Part shown: positions 7,212 to 15,244 of the stretch, piece by piece | How the letters are laid out: the number at the start of each line of letters is the position of its first letter | Position numbering within the stretch: the stretch's first letter is position 1 | Source: Aggregatilineales bacterium | GTDB taxonomy: Bacteria; Chloroflexota; Anaerolineae; Aggregatilineales; Ch27 | Direction of reading: 5' to 3' | DNA: 34,603 bases | NCBI GenBank assembly: GCA_029976025.1 | Contig: JARKNX010000069.1 | Location: forward strand, 1 to 34,603 | Made by a program: the position numbers and the translations under genes | Notes under the pieces: model-generated | What the model was told of the DNA's origin: nothing | Seen by the model: only the letters and a program-made list of their open reading frames with translations | The model's database searches: none

Positions 7212-8306
7212 GTGGCGTTACAGACAGGCATCGTCCTCCTGGCGACGGCTCTGTTCGTCGGGACCGCCTGGCTGGCCCGTCGCAGCGCTTCGGAGCCGGA
7301 ACGGCGCTCTGCCTTCCTGACGGCATGGGGGGCGATCCTGCTCGGGTTTGTCGCCTATACCGTTTTCAGCGCACTGTCAGCCGCAGACATCTTCTACAAT
7401 GACCCGGCCACTGCCCAACAGCTTCAGCTCGACGCCAGCACGCCCGCGCGCGCCGCAGCCGCATCAGGGCTGGCCGCTATCGGGGCGATCTACCTCTGGC
7501 TTCTGGTCAGCGGGAGGCGCCTCCGGGAGTATTTTCTGCCGCTGCTGCCGCGCCCATCAGCGCCCCCCCGGGACAACGCCATTGCGCCGTGGGAGGATCA
7601 GGTGCGAGGCTTCGATCCGGACGCGGCGATCCACGCTTACGCGCTCGCCCTGGCCCAGCTATTTCTCTTGCAATCGGTAACCGATCTCATCATTGCCGGC
7701 GGGCAGGGAGGATTGGCGGCGGCGGGCATCAGCCAGGCCCAGTTCGTGATTTCATCCGGCATCACCGCTGCCATGCTGATCGCGGTATCCCTGGCCGGTG
7801 TGGGATTCCACCAGGATCGTGCGCCGGCGCAGGTGCTGGCGCGGCTGGGGTTGCGCCTGCCAACGGCAGGTGAAGCCGTGGTCGGAATAGGTGCAGCGAT
7901 CGCCCTGCTGAGCTTCCAGTTTTGCGCCGGGGCAGTCTGGATGATCCTGGTCCCGGAGGAGTTATTCAACCAGCAGACCCAGCTCAGCCAGGCTATTGCT
8001 GGCAGCGTCACAACCTTCAGCGCCGCCTTGCTGGTTGCGCTGTTCTCATCGGTTGGGGAAGAACTTGCTTTCCGGGGGGCGCTGCAACCCGTGCTGGGGC
8101 TGGGGTTGACCTCGGTGTTGTTCGCCCTGACCCATATTCAGTATCAGCTCACGCCTGCAACGCTGATCATCCTCGTAGTCGGGCTGGTGCTTGGTCTGGT
8201 CCGGCGTTACTACGGGACGGCCGCCGCCATCCTGGCGCATTTCGCCTACAATTTCACACTGCTAAGCCTGGCCGTGATTGCCAGCCAGGTCCTGCCGAAG
8301 ACATGA
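7212..8306 (+). CDS. CPBP family intramembrane metalloprotease
   Basis: Encodes 364 residues with about eight hydrophobic segments. The C-terminal half carries the three CPBP (CAAX protease / bacteriocin-processing) motifs: EExxxR as E283-E284-A-F-R (GEELAFRG), a His in LFALTHIQY (H308) and a His in ILAHFAYNF (H343). Together these form the catalytic/metal site within the membrane. The family includes Rce1-like proteases and bacteriocin-immunity proteins; the substrate here is unknown. The start is GTG at 7212, with GGGGGTGA immediately upstream at ideal distance. It follows the dnaN terminator and converges with the gene ending at 8367. It is longer than many CPBP proteins because of about 150 extra N-terminal residues with their own membrane segments. 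Confidence 0.88.
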   Translation: MALQTGIVLLATALFVGTAWLARRSASEPERRSAFLTAWGAILLGFVAYTVFSALSAADIFYNDPATAQQLQLDASTPARAAAASGLAAIGAIYLWLLVSGRRLREYFLPLLPRPSAPPRDNAIAPWEDQVRGFDPDAAIHAYALALAQLFLLQSVTDLIIAGGQGGLAAAGISQAQFVISSGITAAMLIAVSLAGVGFHQDRAPAQVLARLGLRLPTAGEAVVGIGAAIALLSFQFCAGAVWMILVPEELFNQQTQLSQAIAGSVTTFSAALLVALFSSVGEELAFRGALQPVLGLGLTSVLFALTHIQYQLTPATLIILVVGLVLGLVRRYYGTAAAILAHFAYNFTLLSLAVIASQVLPKT

Positions 8307-8366
8307 TCCTCTGCCAGTCAGTTCAAATCCGCAACTGGCCGCTTCTATGAAGCCGCCCTGCCCCGG

Positions 8367-9290
8367 TCACGCCTGAATCAACGCCTGAAAACGAGCGCAC
8401 ACCTCGGCTGGTGGAATGACCAGCGCCCGGCCTGTCTGATCCTTGAAGACCGGACGACCCAGATCGACCTTCTGGCTGTGATCCAGGATGAGATCTCGCA
8501 TAGCCGCTGGCGCGCGCTTGCCGGCCCGGGCCAACGTATGCGCGAAGAGTCGCAGGTCCTGATCATGGGGACGGATGGCGTAAGCGCGGCTGAAGAGCGG
8601 AAACGCCTGGTTGAGGTCCGGCATCACGCGCATAGCCAGCCCTATCAGGGCATCGTGGCAGTTGGGGTAGATCATCAGGGCCACCGTCTCAAAGTATTCC
8701 CAGGCTTCAAGCTGGCCGCTCCTTTCGGCAATGAGAGCAGCTTCATGAAGGGCGAAGGAGGCGTGGCGCACCCAGCGCCCATCGTGCCCCACCAGAAAGG
8801 GCACATCATCCAGCAAGATTTTGAACGCGGCTTTTGGGTCATCGCGGGCGGTGCGCCGGGCTGTCTGCCATGCCAGCCCGGTCACCGGCGCTGAGGCGCT
8901 GGCCTCCTCACCAGAGATGGCATCCGGATCGCTCTCCAGCGCGCCAGCCCAATCGACATAGAACGACTCCAACTGGAAGGCATGCGCCGCCGAATGCTGA
9001 GCGTTATCCGGGAGCAGGAGAAGCTGTATTCCGCGCCGCGATCGGTTGACAGCCTGGTAATTCGCCGCTTCAGCCTGCGTCACCTCTATTTCACCCAGCC
9101 GAATCTCGGGATCGGGCAGTGTCCAGGTGATCCGGACAGGCCCCTTCCCGGCCCGTCCGCGAGCCAGCGGGACAAAACGCGTCAATAGCGCCAGATCGTC
9201 GGCCAGATCGCGGCTGAACAGGACAAAAGTCGGGACAGGCTCGGAGTCGCTGTCAGGGCTGGTGAGTATCAGACGTATGGCATTGATCAT
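8367..9290 (-). CDS. Hypothetical protein with TPR-like C-terminal half
   Basis: Encodes 307 residues; not recognised as a named family. The first 100 residues look like an alpha/beta domain with strands such as TFVLFSRDLADDLALLTRFV and IQLLLLPDN. The second half is helical with tetratricopeptide-like spacing, for example ALHEAALIAERSGQLEAWEYF, ALIGLAMRVMPDLNQAFPLF and YAIRPHDQDLRLFAHTLAR. No signal peptide or membrane helix is seen, so it is probably cytosolic. The ATG at 9290 is 62 bases after the rdgB stop on the same strand, so the two are probably co-transcribed. A scaffold role is only a guess from the helical repeats. Confidence 0.7.
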   Translation of the reverse strand: MINAIRLILTSPDSDSEPVPTFVLFSRDLADDLALLTRFVPLARGRAGKGPVRITWTLPDPEIRLGEIEVTQAEAANYQAVNRSRRGIQLLLLPDNAQHSAAHAFQLESFYVDWAGALESDPDAISGEEASASAPVTGLAWQTARRTARDDPKAAFKILLDDVPFLVGHDGRWVRHASFALHEAALIAERSGQLEAWEYFETVALMIYPNCHDALIGLAMRVMPDLNQAFPLFSRAYAIRPHDQDLRLFAHTLARAGKRAPAAMRDLILDHSQKVDLGRPVFKDQTGRALVIPPAEVCARFQALIQA

Positions 9291-9352
9291 AGTATCTCAC
9301 TCCGGACTCTCGGGATCGGCAGCCTGCAATATCCGCCCGGCACTGCTGGCGC

Positions 9353-9967
9353 TTACAAATCGCGCTCCAGCCCGCTCAGCACCCTCAGGAGCACAGGCTC
9401 AAACGCCTTGAGCGCACGGCCGCGATGGCTGATTGCGTGTTTTTCAGCGGGAGGAAGCTCGGCCAGGTGCCGCCCATCGGGCAGCACAAATACAGGATCG
9501 TAGCCGAAACCCTCATCGCCTTTCGGCGCGTAGCCAATTGTCCCTTCGAGGGCACCTTCCGCCGTATACCACCGGCCGTCAGGCAGGGCCAGCGCCACAA
9601 CGCACATAAACCGGGCAGTGCGCCGATCGTCCGCCACATCGCGCATTTCCCACAGGAGCTTCTGATAGCGATCCGCGTCGCTGGCGCCCGGCCCGGCGTA
9701 GCGGGCCGAGAAAATGCCCGGCGCGCCGTTCAGCGCATCCACCACCAGCCCTGAATCATCGGCCAGCGCCGGGATTCCGGCGGCATGAGCGTAGGCCTGC
9801 GCTTTCAGGCGGGCATTCTCCTCAAACGACTGCCCATCCTCAATAACGTCAAGGGCGGCCAATCCCAGCTCAGACGGCCCGACCCACTGAACCGGCAGCG
9901 CCGCCAGCAGGTCGCGATATTCGCGCTGCTTGCCGGGATTCTGTGTGCCCACCAGCAACGTAATCAT
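9353..9967 (-). CDS. rdgB: Non-canonical purine NTP pyrophosphatase (RdgB/HAM1)
   Basis: Encodes 204 residues, the usual size. The enzyme hydrolyses ITP, dITP and XTP to monophosphates plus pyrophosphate, keeping deaminated purines out of DNA and RNA. Visible motifs are GTQNPGKQREY at residues 7-17 (the substrate phosphate loop), SFEENARLKA, ADDSGLVVDAL with the metal-binding Asp pair at 70-71, GAPGIFSARYAG, GFGYDPVF and the C-terminal SHRGRAL. The frame is open to 9994, but the ATG at 9967 matches the family start and has AGGAGA upstream. A possible promoter is at 10042-10071. Confidence 0.96.
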   Translation of the reverse strand: MITLLVGTQNPGKQREYRDLLAALPVQWVGPSELGLAALDVIEDGQSFEENARLKAQAYAHAAGIPALADDSGLVVDALNGAPGIFSARYAGPGASDADRYQKLLWEMRDVADDRRTARFMCVVALALPDGRWYTAEGALEGTIGYAPKGDEGFGYDPVFVLPDGRHLAELPPAEKHAISHRGRALKAFEPVLLRVLSGLERDL

Positions 9968-10284
9968 GCTTTCTCCTGCTACAAATGACGCCACTTTGTA
10001 CGGCCCGGGTACATGTGGCGAGCGGCAGCCTGTCTGCCGGGATTATCCTCGATGATCCGCCGGGGGTGCAACCCGTTAATAAAGCGCTCATCCGGCAGTT
10101 TTGCGGGTGCCAGATAGTACCTGAGGACTGATTCCAGCTGAGAACTGTATGAATTCAAATGAAATCGTGATAGAGTGTGAGTAAAATAGAGTTAGACATG
10201 TTAAGGGACCAGGCTGGGGGGAAGGACATTTCAACAGGGTAGGCAGGAATCAGGGGACCGCAGCAGCCGGCGGAGGATGATCCC
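9968..10284. other. Intergenic region between rdgB and the response regulator
   Basis: This 317-base divergent spacer contains no supported gene. It holds a candidate rdgB promoter (10042-10071), an AT-richer tract at about 10150-10200 with TAAAAT at 10182-10187 (a possible -10 for the response regulator, without a good -35), and the near-perfect Shine-Dalgarno GGAGGATGATC before the ATG at 10285. Confidence 0.6.
10042..10071 (-). promoter_or_regulatory. Candidate promoter for rdgB
   Basis: On the minus strand TTGCAC and GATAAT are 18 bases apart. The -10 matches five of six, the -35 only three of six. The -10 is about 75 bases upstream of the rdgB ATG. Confidence 0.35.
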
Positions 10285-10698
10285 ATGACAGAGAAACGCT
10301 ATACCGTACTGGTTGTCGATGACGAGGCTGAAGCGCTAAGTATGGTCGAATTGATGCTGCGCTCCTCTCCGTTCAAGATTATTACTGCTCAGAACGGAGA
10401 AGAAGCGTTGATCAAAGCCCAGAGTACTCCTATTGATATCGTCCTGCTCGATATCATGATGCCCGATATATCCGGGATCACTGTGTGCGGACACCTCCGG
10501 GCAACACCGGCGCTGAGACACGTGCCCGTTGTCATGCTCACCGCTCTGGATGATTACGGCACGCGGAGAAAAGCTATACAGGCTGGCGCGAATGACCTGC
10601 TGACAAAGCCTGTCGCCCGTGAAGAGTTGCTTGCCAAACTTAACGGGGTGATGGCCGAATACAATGCTCATGCCCAGACGGACTGGGCATATCTATAA
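10285..10698 (+). CDS. Single-domain response regulator (receiver only)
   Basis: Encodes 137 residues forming one CheY-like receiver domain and no output domain. All key residues are present: the acidic pair D12-D13 (VVDDEAEA), the phospho-accepting D56 in LLDIMMPD, T86 in VMLTALDD and K108 in LLTKPV. The helix 4/strand 5 face ends GANDLL, common in PilH/CheY/DivK-type proteins. Phosphorylation by an unlinked histidine kinase would change binding to a partner protein. Translation is probably strong because GGAGGATGATC lies directly before the ATG. No kinase gene is adjacent; the next gene is a GbsR-type regulator 315 bases downstream. Confidence 0.93.
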   Translation: MTEKRYTVLVVDDEAEALSMVELMLRSSPFKIITAQNGEEALIKAQSTPIDIVLLDIMMPDISGITVCGHLRATPALRHVPVVMLTALDDYGTRRKAIQAGANDLLTKPVAREELLAKLNGVMAEYNAHAQTDWAYL

Positions 10699-10815
10699 GA
10701 AGCCGGGCAAACGGCGCAGTCGAATGGTCACAGTGCTGTTCGCTGCGCCTGTTTTATCGCGGATTGTCTCCTGTATTTCCCCTCGCTTCTGACCAGGGCT
10801 TTTCGGCATAACAGA

Positions 10816-10840
10816 ACCCTCGCGCGAATAATGCGAGGGT
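10816..10840. terminator. 8-bp hairpin downstream of the response regulator
   Basis: ACCCTCGC and GCGAGGGT form a perfect 8-bp stem around a 9-base loop, 117 bases after the response regulator stop. No T-run follows on the + strand, so termination is only a possibility. Confidence 0.35.
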
Positions 10841-10881
10841 ATTCCTGTATCGCGGCAATCTGAAGCGGCATTAATCATTCA

Positions 10882-10908
10882 GAACTTTCAGAATTTTACG
10901 AATTTTCG
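10882..10908 (+). repeat. Three contiguous 9-bp repeats upstream of the -35 box
   Basis: GAACTTTCA, GAATTTTAC and GAATTTTCG follow each other without gaps (consensus GAAyTTTnn) and end one base before the -35 hexamer. They could bind the regulator encoded downstream or act as an AT-rich UP element. Confidence 0.55.
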
Positions 10909-10909
10909 A

Positions 10910-10939
10910 TTGACAAGTTCGTTTCGCTCCCGATATAAT
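10910..10939 (+). promoter_or_regulatory. Consensus sigma-70 promoter of the GbsR-type gene
   Basis: TTGACA (10910-10915) and TATAAT (10934-10939) both match consensus perfectly, with an 18-base spacer. The predicted start of transcription is near 10946, giving a leader of about 68 bases to the ATG at 11014. Confidence 0.85.
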
Positions 10940-11013
10940 CACTATTGTGAAGCGCGTAACGAGTAAAACAACATCCTTCTGGCTTTTTTGTCGCAGCACC
11001 GAGAATAATACTT

Positions 11014-11544
11014 ATGAGGACACACCTCGCTCAGGAAAATCATACGGCAACCTTCGAAGTAGTTGCTGAGCTGGGGAAACTGCTCGGGCTGAATAAGTCC
11101 GCTTCGCTGGCCCTGGCGCTCCTCTTCCTGGCTGATGAACCGCTCTCGCTGGACGAAATCGCCGCTCGAATCGGGATCGCTAAAAGCACATGTAGTGTTA
11201 TACTTGGCAACTTGCAGCAGACAGGCCTGATCGAGACCGTAGACAGACCGCGCGATCGCCATAAGTTCTACGAGCTTATCGATAACCCTGGTGATGTTTT
11301 CGCCCTCCTGATCGCGCAGCGATTGGAGAGCGCTGCTGGCCGGCAGCAGAATCCGTTCGTGACAGATCGACCAGACGATACCGTGGGGGCGCGCAGCGAC
11401 AGGGTGCTGCAGCGCCTGAATCAGTTAAAATCCATCCATACTGTGTTATTGCAGTTCGCTATTTTGCTGCGAACGCAGCGGGCACAGGCCTGGCAGGAAC
11501 TCAGCACCCGCCTGCACTATGATCCTGGCCCAACGCAGCGCTAG
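11014..11544 (+). CDS. GbsR/MarR-type winged-helix transcriptional regulator
   Basis: Encodes 176 residues. The N-terminal 95 residues form a winged-helix DNA-binding domain like GbsR: VAELGKLLGLNKSASLALAL, then LSLDEIAARIGIAKSTCSVI as the helix-turn-helix, then LQQTGLIETVDRPRDRHKFYEL as the wing. Family members control osmoprotectant, choline or transport genes and respond to small ligands; the target here is unknown. The C-terminal region is helical (SIHTVLLQFAILLRTQ) and probably dimerises. It is driven by a perfect consensus promoter with three 9-bp repeats next to it, which suggests autoregulation (inference). Its end lies 22 bases before the polyprenyl synthase ATG, so the two may be co-transcribed. 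Confidence 0.88.
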   Translation: MRTHLAQENHTATFEVVAELGKLLGLNKSASLALALLFLADEPLSLDEIAARIGIAKSTCSVILGNLQQTGLIETVDRPRDRHKFYELIDNPGDVFALLIAQRLESAAGRQQNPFVTDRPDDTVGARSDRVLQRLNQLKSIHTVLLQFAILLRTQRAQAWQELSTRLHYDPGPTQR

Positions 11545-11566
11545 GCATCTGCCGTTGTGTGATCCT

Positions 11567-12538
11567 ATGACCACCACTTCCACTTCTTTTGCCGCCACTT
11601 TTGAGCACCAGCTATCTCTGCTGGAGGAACGGCTGATTCAGGCTGTTCCTCTGCCAGATTCCACTGTTGGCGATCAGATACGCGACCTGGTCAGGGCCGG
11701 CGGCAAGCGTCTGCGGCCCAGCCTGACACTCTGTGCCGCCAGCATCTACGGAGCCAATCTGGACGATACTCTGACCGTAGCGTCAGGAATCGAGCTGCTC
11801 CATACGGCTACGCTGATCCACGACGATCTGGTGGATAACGCCAGGGAGCGGCGCGGCACCTCAACCATGAACGCGGTATTCCCGCTGGGTCTGGTTGTGC
11901 TGAGCGGAGATCTTCTCTTTGCCGAGGCGGCGCGGCTGGTCGCAGAAGTCGAGAATATGAATGTTGTGCGGTCGTTTGCCCGCGCTCTCAGCGAGATCTG
12001 TCATGGTGAGCTGATGCAGGCCCAGTCCAAGTTCAGCTTCGCCTCATTTGAGAATTATTATCAGCGCATTTACGGCAAGACAGCATCCCTCTTTCGCACT
12101 GCCGCCGAGACAGGCGCAATGCTCGGCACGGATGACCCGAAACAGATCGAGGCTATGGGCGAATACGGGCGGCTGCTGGGCATGGCTTTTCAAATCATTG
12201 ACGACACCCTGGACTTCACCAGCGATGCTCAGAAGCTGGGCAAGCCCATTGGTCACGACCTGCGCGACGGCGTCATCTCACTGCCGGTGATGCTCTACCA
12301 TCAGAAGCAGAGGAACCCGAACGGGGCGTTTAACCGCGTGATTGTCGGCGACGCCAACGAGAGCCAGCTCCTCAGCGTTATTGAGGCTATCAAAGCCAGC
12401 GGAGCAGTTGAAGAATCGATGCTTATCGCCGCGGATTTTGCCCGCCAGGCCCGCGAAAAACTCAGCATTGTGCCCGCCGATGAGGCGCGGGAGATGCTAA
12501 TCTCTTTCACTCACTTCGCCGTCGATCGCGACTATTGA
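11567..12538 (+). CDS. Polyprenyl diphosphate synthase (trans-isoprenyl synthase)
   Basis: Encodes 323 residues, typical for medium/long-chain trans-prenyltransferases (IspB, HepT and similar). These condense isopentenyl diphosphate with allylic diphosphates to make the side chains of menaquinone or other isoprenoid lipids. The conserved motifs are GGKRLRPSL, the first Asp-rich motif HDDLVDNARERRG (D86-x3-D90), and the second, IIDDTLDF (D212-x3-D216), with KPIGHDLRDGVISLP after it. Chain length cannot be read with confidence. The frame is open to 11519, overlapping the previous gene, but the ATG at 11567 is preferred since it begins shortly before the first helix. GTGATCC nearby is a modest ribosome site. 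Confidence 0.93.
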   Translation: MTTTSTSFAATFEHQLSLLEERLIQAVPLPDSTVGDQIRDLVRAGGKRLRPSLTLCAASIYGANLDDTLTVASGIELLHTATLIHDDLVDNARERRGTSTMNAVFPLGLVVLSGDLLFAEAARLVAEVENMNVVRSFARALSEICHGELMQAQSKFSFASFENYYQRIYGKTASLFRTAAETGAMLGTDDPKQIEAMGEYGRLLGMAFQIIDDTLDFTSDAQKLGKPIGHDLRDGVISLPVMLYHQKQRNPNGAFNRVIVGDANESQLLSVIEAIKASGAVEESMLIAADFARQAREKLSIVPADEAREMLISFTHFAVDRDY

Positions 12539-12566
12539 GCCTGTCCGCCTCTTATGCGGGCCAGGC
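12539..12566 (+). terminator. Hairpin after the polyprenyl synthase gene
   Basis: An imperfect stem (12539-12548 with 12556-12566, one bulge and one wobble, 7-base loop) begins right after the stop codon, between convergent genes. No T-run follows, so strength is doubtful. Confidence 0.35.
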
Positions 12567-12611
12567 GATCGACTGGCAGGCGCGCTATATCTTCACCTCT
12601 CCAGCCAGAGT

Positions 12612-15113
12612 CTACGGAGAATCTTTCCGACGCCGGTTTGTGGAGCGGCGCCAGCGCCGCGGGAGTACCCGTTCCAGGCGCGCACGCAAAAATGCCTTCC
12701 GCACTTCTCCCAGCGCATGGCGAGCAGTGATGCTCCAGCGGCCTCGTCGTGGGCGCGGCGGGCCGTATGTCTCTTCTACATACATGTCAGTAATCACCTG
12801 CACCGGCTTCTCGCCCTGCGGAACATGATCGGTCAGGACGCGCCGCCGTTCATGGGGGGTGAAGCTGTCTGAAAGCCGGATACCCAGATATCCGGCGTAG
12901 CGGCCCAGCAAGGCGTAGGCGCGCTGGACCGGCGTCAGCCCTCCCATGCCGCGCCATTCCAGCCACCAGACCACGAAGAGGATGGCGATCGCCACCCCCA
13001 CTACGAGCAGCACCACCAGCAGGACTGTCAGCAGCGCGGATATAATGACCGACAGAAGATTGGGCTGCTGCACCTGTTGGGCGACAGGCCCTGCGATAGT
13101 CGGCATGACGACAGGCGTCGGCGTGGGCGATGGCGCCGGGGTTACTGTCGGCGGCAGGACCGGCGCTACTCCGTTTGACTCATCGGGCGTGTTGGTCGCG
13201 AGAGGTGTGGGCGACGGGAGCGGAGAAGGAGTCGGGATCGGCGTATTCGTCGGGAATGGCGTCGATGTTGGCTGCACACCCGCCGGCGGCGGCACGGTGT
13301 AGTCCGGGCGATCGAGCGGCTCCTGCGCCGCCGTCGGCTCGAACTCTACCCAGCCAAATCCGGGAAAATATACCTCAACCCAGGTATGCGCATCTCGCTC
13401 GCGCACCAGATAGCTCTCCGTAGTCGGATCCCACTCCCCCTGTGAGAAGCCCGCCGCCATACGGGACGGCACACCTAGCGTACGCAGCATGACAATCATC
13501 GCGCTGGCGTAATAATTACAGTACCCGCGCAGGGAATCGAATAACACCCAGTCCACCGGATCGGCGCCGGGAGGCGGGCCGGGGATTGTCTCGTCATACA
13601 CGATATGGGCGCGCAGCCAGCGCTCAATAGCCTTAGCCTGATCGTAAGGTGTCACCGCCCCGGCTTCCGTCACGATCTGCCAGGCCAGGTCCTTTGTGCG
13701 CTGGGTCACGCTGCCGCCAACCTGTAAGTACTCCGCCTGTATCCAGGCCGGATAACTCGTATCGGCAACTCGTAGAGAGGGGGCATTCGCCACCGTGATG
13801 CTGCTGGATACTGTGTACTGGTCGCCAGTATGGAGCACGTTGAGCGGCCTGATAACTGAAACATCCACCTGCTGGCGAGACTCATCGACATAGGAGAGAT
13901 CGATCGCGACCGGCAGGTTGATAAACTCCGGCTGGGGAGCCGCATATACGAGACGAGAGGCGTCCAGCACCATGGTGAAATGCTGATCCAGGGGCGTGCG
14001 CGTGTCCGGCAGAGCGGCAGGATTCTGGATGCTGTACCCCGGCTCGGGGACAGTCAGCCGCAGGGAGGCTGTTGGCGTCCAGCGCCCCCCATCGTAGTAA
14101 CTGAAAGTGCGCGATCGCCAGTAATAACGTATCCCCTGCTCAGCGACAGGCGGCACGCGCACCAGCATAACGGCCTGATCGCCCAGTTGAATTGATCCGC
14201 TGAGCTGGAGCGAGTTGCCGCCGTAGTAATCCGCCGTAGCCATGCCCTCGCTATCCAGCGAGGCGAACAGGCGGTTGAACAGCCTGTTGAGTTCCTGCAG
14301 AGGATCGCTGCTCAGGAACTCCTGTACGCGCCGGAGGCTGTCGCTCTGGGAGCCATTGGGGAGCGTCCAGGCTACCCCCACCAGCACCAGCGCCAGGACC
14401 GCGCCCCAGCGCATGAACTGGCTCCGCAACTGCGGGGGGAAGGCCACACGCTTGAGATACCACTCCCATTCCTGGTTATCAATAGTGCTGCGGACCAGCA
14501 AAAGCAGGGCCAGCACCGCGAATATCGCTATGTACAGGCCCAGCGGCGCGTCGCCTGTGTAATAGAAGGCATTGGCGAGCAAAACGAGCGCCGAGGGCAG
14601 GATAGCGCGCCAGACGCGATCAACGCGGAAGATGTGCCACGCCGTGTTATGGCCCAGGAACCAGAAGAGGATGGATAGAAACAACACAAAAATCAGGTTA
14701 TCCTGGCTGACTCCTTCGCCAAACAGAACCTGTATCCAGTCCAGCAGGCGGGTGAACAGACTGGCAAAGCGGTCCAGCAGGGAGCCATCTTCCATGTTCA
14801 GAGCTGTGATCAGCCCGATAAAGCCAATGCTGTACACAGCGGAGATGATGAGCGCCACCAGCTCATCATAATGGCTTCGCGCCAGGAGGAAGCCGAGCCA
14901 GATGCTGAGAACAGCCACGGGGATCAACTGTCCCAGCCCGGCGGTCCACCCCGCAGCCTGTATCGCCAGGGCCGGCACCACCAGTATACCCGTCGCCAGA
15001 ATCAGCGCTGTCAGGTCCCCGCGCAGGAAAACCTTGCGCCCGAACATTCGCAGGCGATTCCAGACCTTACGCAGGAAACCGCCAGATTCATTTTGGTTCC
15101 GCCGTTCGTTCAC
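12612..15113 (-). CDS. TgpA-like transglutaminase membrane protein
   Basis: Encodes 833 residues. The N-terminus has about seven membrane helices (residues 30-260). A large extracytoplasmic region follows, with a transglutaminase/protease-like core at about 480-600: Cys532 in GYCNYYAS and His576 in RDAHTWVEVYF, followed by GWVEFEPTAA, where the acidic third residue is expected. A Thr/Pro-rich linker leads to another membrane helix (near 690-720, very Leu/Val-rich). A cytoplasmic DUF4129-like tail ends the protein. The order DUF3488-transglutaminase-DUF4129 is that of TgpA-type proteins; TgpA is essential in Pseudomonas aeruginosa, with a still unclear substrate. GTG at 15113 has AGGTGG upstream. 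It lies 131 bases after the ABC operon on the same strand but probably has its own promoter. Confidence 0.88.
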   Translation of the reverse strand: MNERRNQNESGGFLRKVWNRLRMFGRKVFLRGDLTALILATGILVVPALAIQAAGWTAGLGQLIPVAVLSIWLGFLLARSHYDELVALIISAVYSIGFIGLITALNMEDGSLLDRFASLFTRLLDWIQVLFGEGVSQDNLIFVLFLSILFWFLGHNTAWHIFRVDRVWRAILPSALVLLANAFYYTGDAPLGLYIAIFAVLALLLLVRSTIDNQEWEWYLKRVAFPPQLRSQFMRWGAVLALVLVGVAWTLPNGSQSDSLRRVQEFLSSDPLQELNRLFNRLFASLDSEGMATADYYGGNSLQLSGSIQLGDQAVMLVRVPPVAEQGIRYYWRSRTFSYYDGGRWTPTASLRLTVPEPGYSIQNPAALPDTRTPLDQHFTMVLDASRLVYAAPQPEFINLPVAIDLSYVDESRQQVDVSVIRPLNVLHTGDQYTVSSSITVANAPSLRVADTSYPAWIQAEYLQVGGSVTQRTKDLAWQIVTEAGAVTPYDQAKAIERWLRAHIVYDETIPGPPPGADPVDWVLFDSLRGYCNYYASAMIVMLRTLGVPSRMAAGFSQGEWDPTTESYLVRERDAHTWVEVYFPGFGWVEFEPTAAQEPLDRPDYTVPPPAGVQPTSTPFPTNTPIPTPSPLPSPTPLATNTPDESNGVAPVLPPTVTPAPSPTPTPVVMPTIAGPVAQQVQQPNLLSVIISALLTVLLVVLLVVGVAIAILFVVWWLEWRGMGGLTPVQRAYALLGRYAGYLGIRLSDSFTPHERRRVLTDHVPQGEKPVQVITDMYVEETYGPPRPRRGRWSITARHALGEVRKAFLRARLERVLPRRWRRSTNRRRKDSP
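13105..13285 (-). repeat. Thr/Pro-encoding low-complexity segment of the transglutaminase gene
   Basis: Degenerate 6-base units encode a Thr/Pro/Ser linker between the catalytic domain and the last membrane helix, of the same type as at 3655-3910 and 30285-30600. Confidence 0.7.
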
Positions 15114-15203
15114 GACCCACCTGGTGTCTGAACAGAAAGGACGCCCCAGGGCTGTTAACGCATGCAGTCCCTGAGACGCCCCCCAAGCTCACAGTCTGGC
15201 CGG

Positions 15204-15232
15204 ATTGTAGCGTCAGGCCGGCCCGTATCCAA
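15204..15232 (-). promoter_or_regulatory. Candidate promoter for the transglutaminase gene
   Basis: On the minus strand TTGGAT and TACAAT are 17 bases apart, in the 131-base gap between the ABC operon and the GTG at 15113. The -10 matches five of six, the -35 three of six. Confidence 0.45.
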
Positions 15233-15244
15233 CCACCGTTTGTC

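Larger units (their letters stand above)
10699..11013. other. Intergenic region upstream of the GbsR-type regulator
   Basis: This 315-base spacer contains no supported gene. It holds the hairpin at 10816-10840, the three 9-bp repeats at 10882-10908, the consensus promoter at 10910-10939 and a short T-run at about 10984-10989 in the leader. Confidence 0.6.

Noticed and set aside
8313..8339. Possible terminator between the CPBP protease and the TPR-like gene
   Set aside because: Only a 6-bp inverted repeat with a 15-base loop and no T-run; indistinguishable from chance.
10693..10878. 61-codon minus-strand frame after the response regulator
   Set aside because: No ribosome site or recognisable motif was found, and it spans the hairpin at 10816-10840; not supported as a gene.
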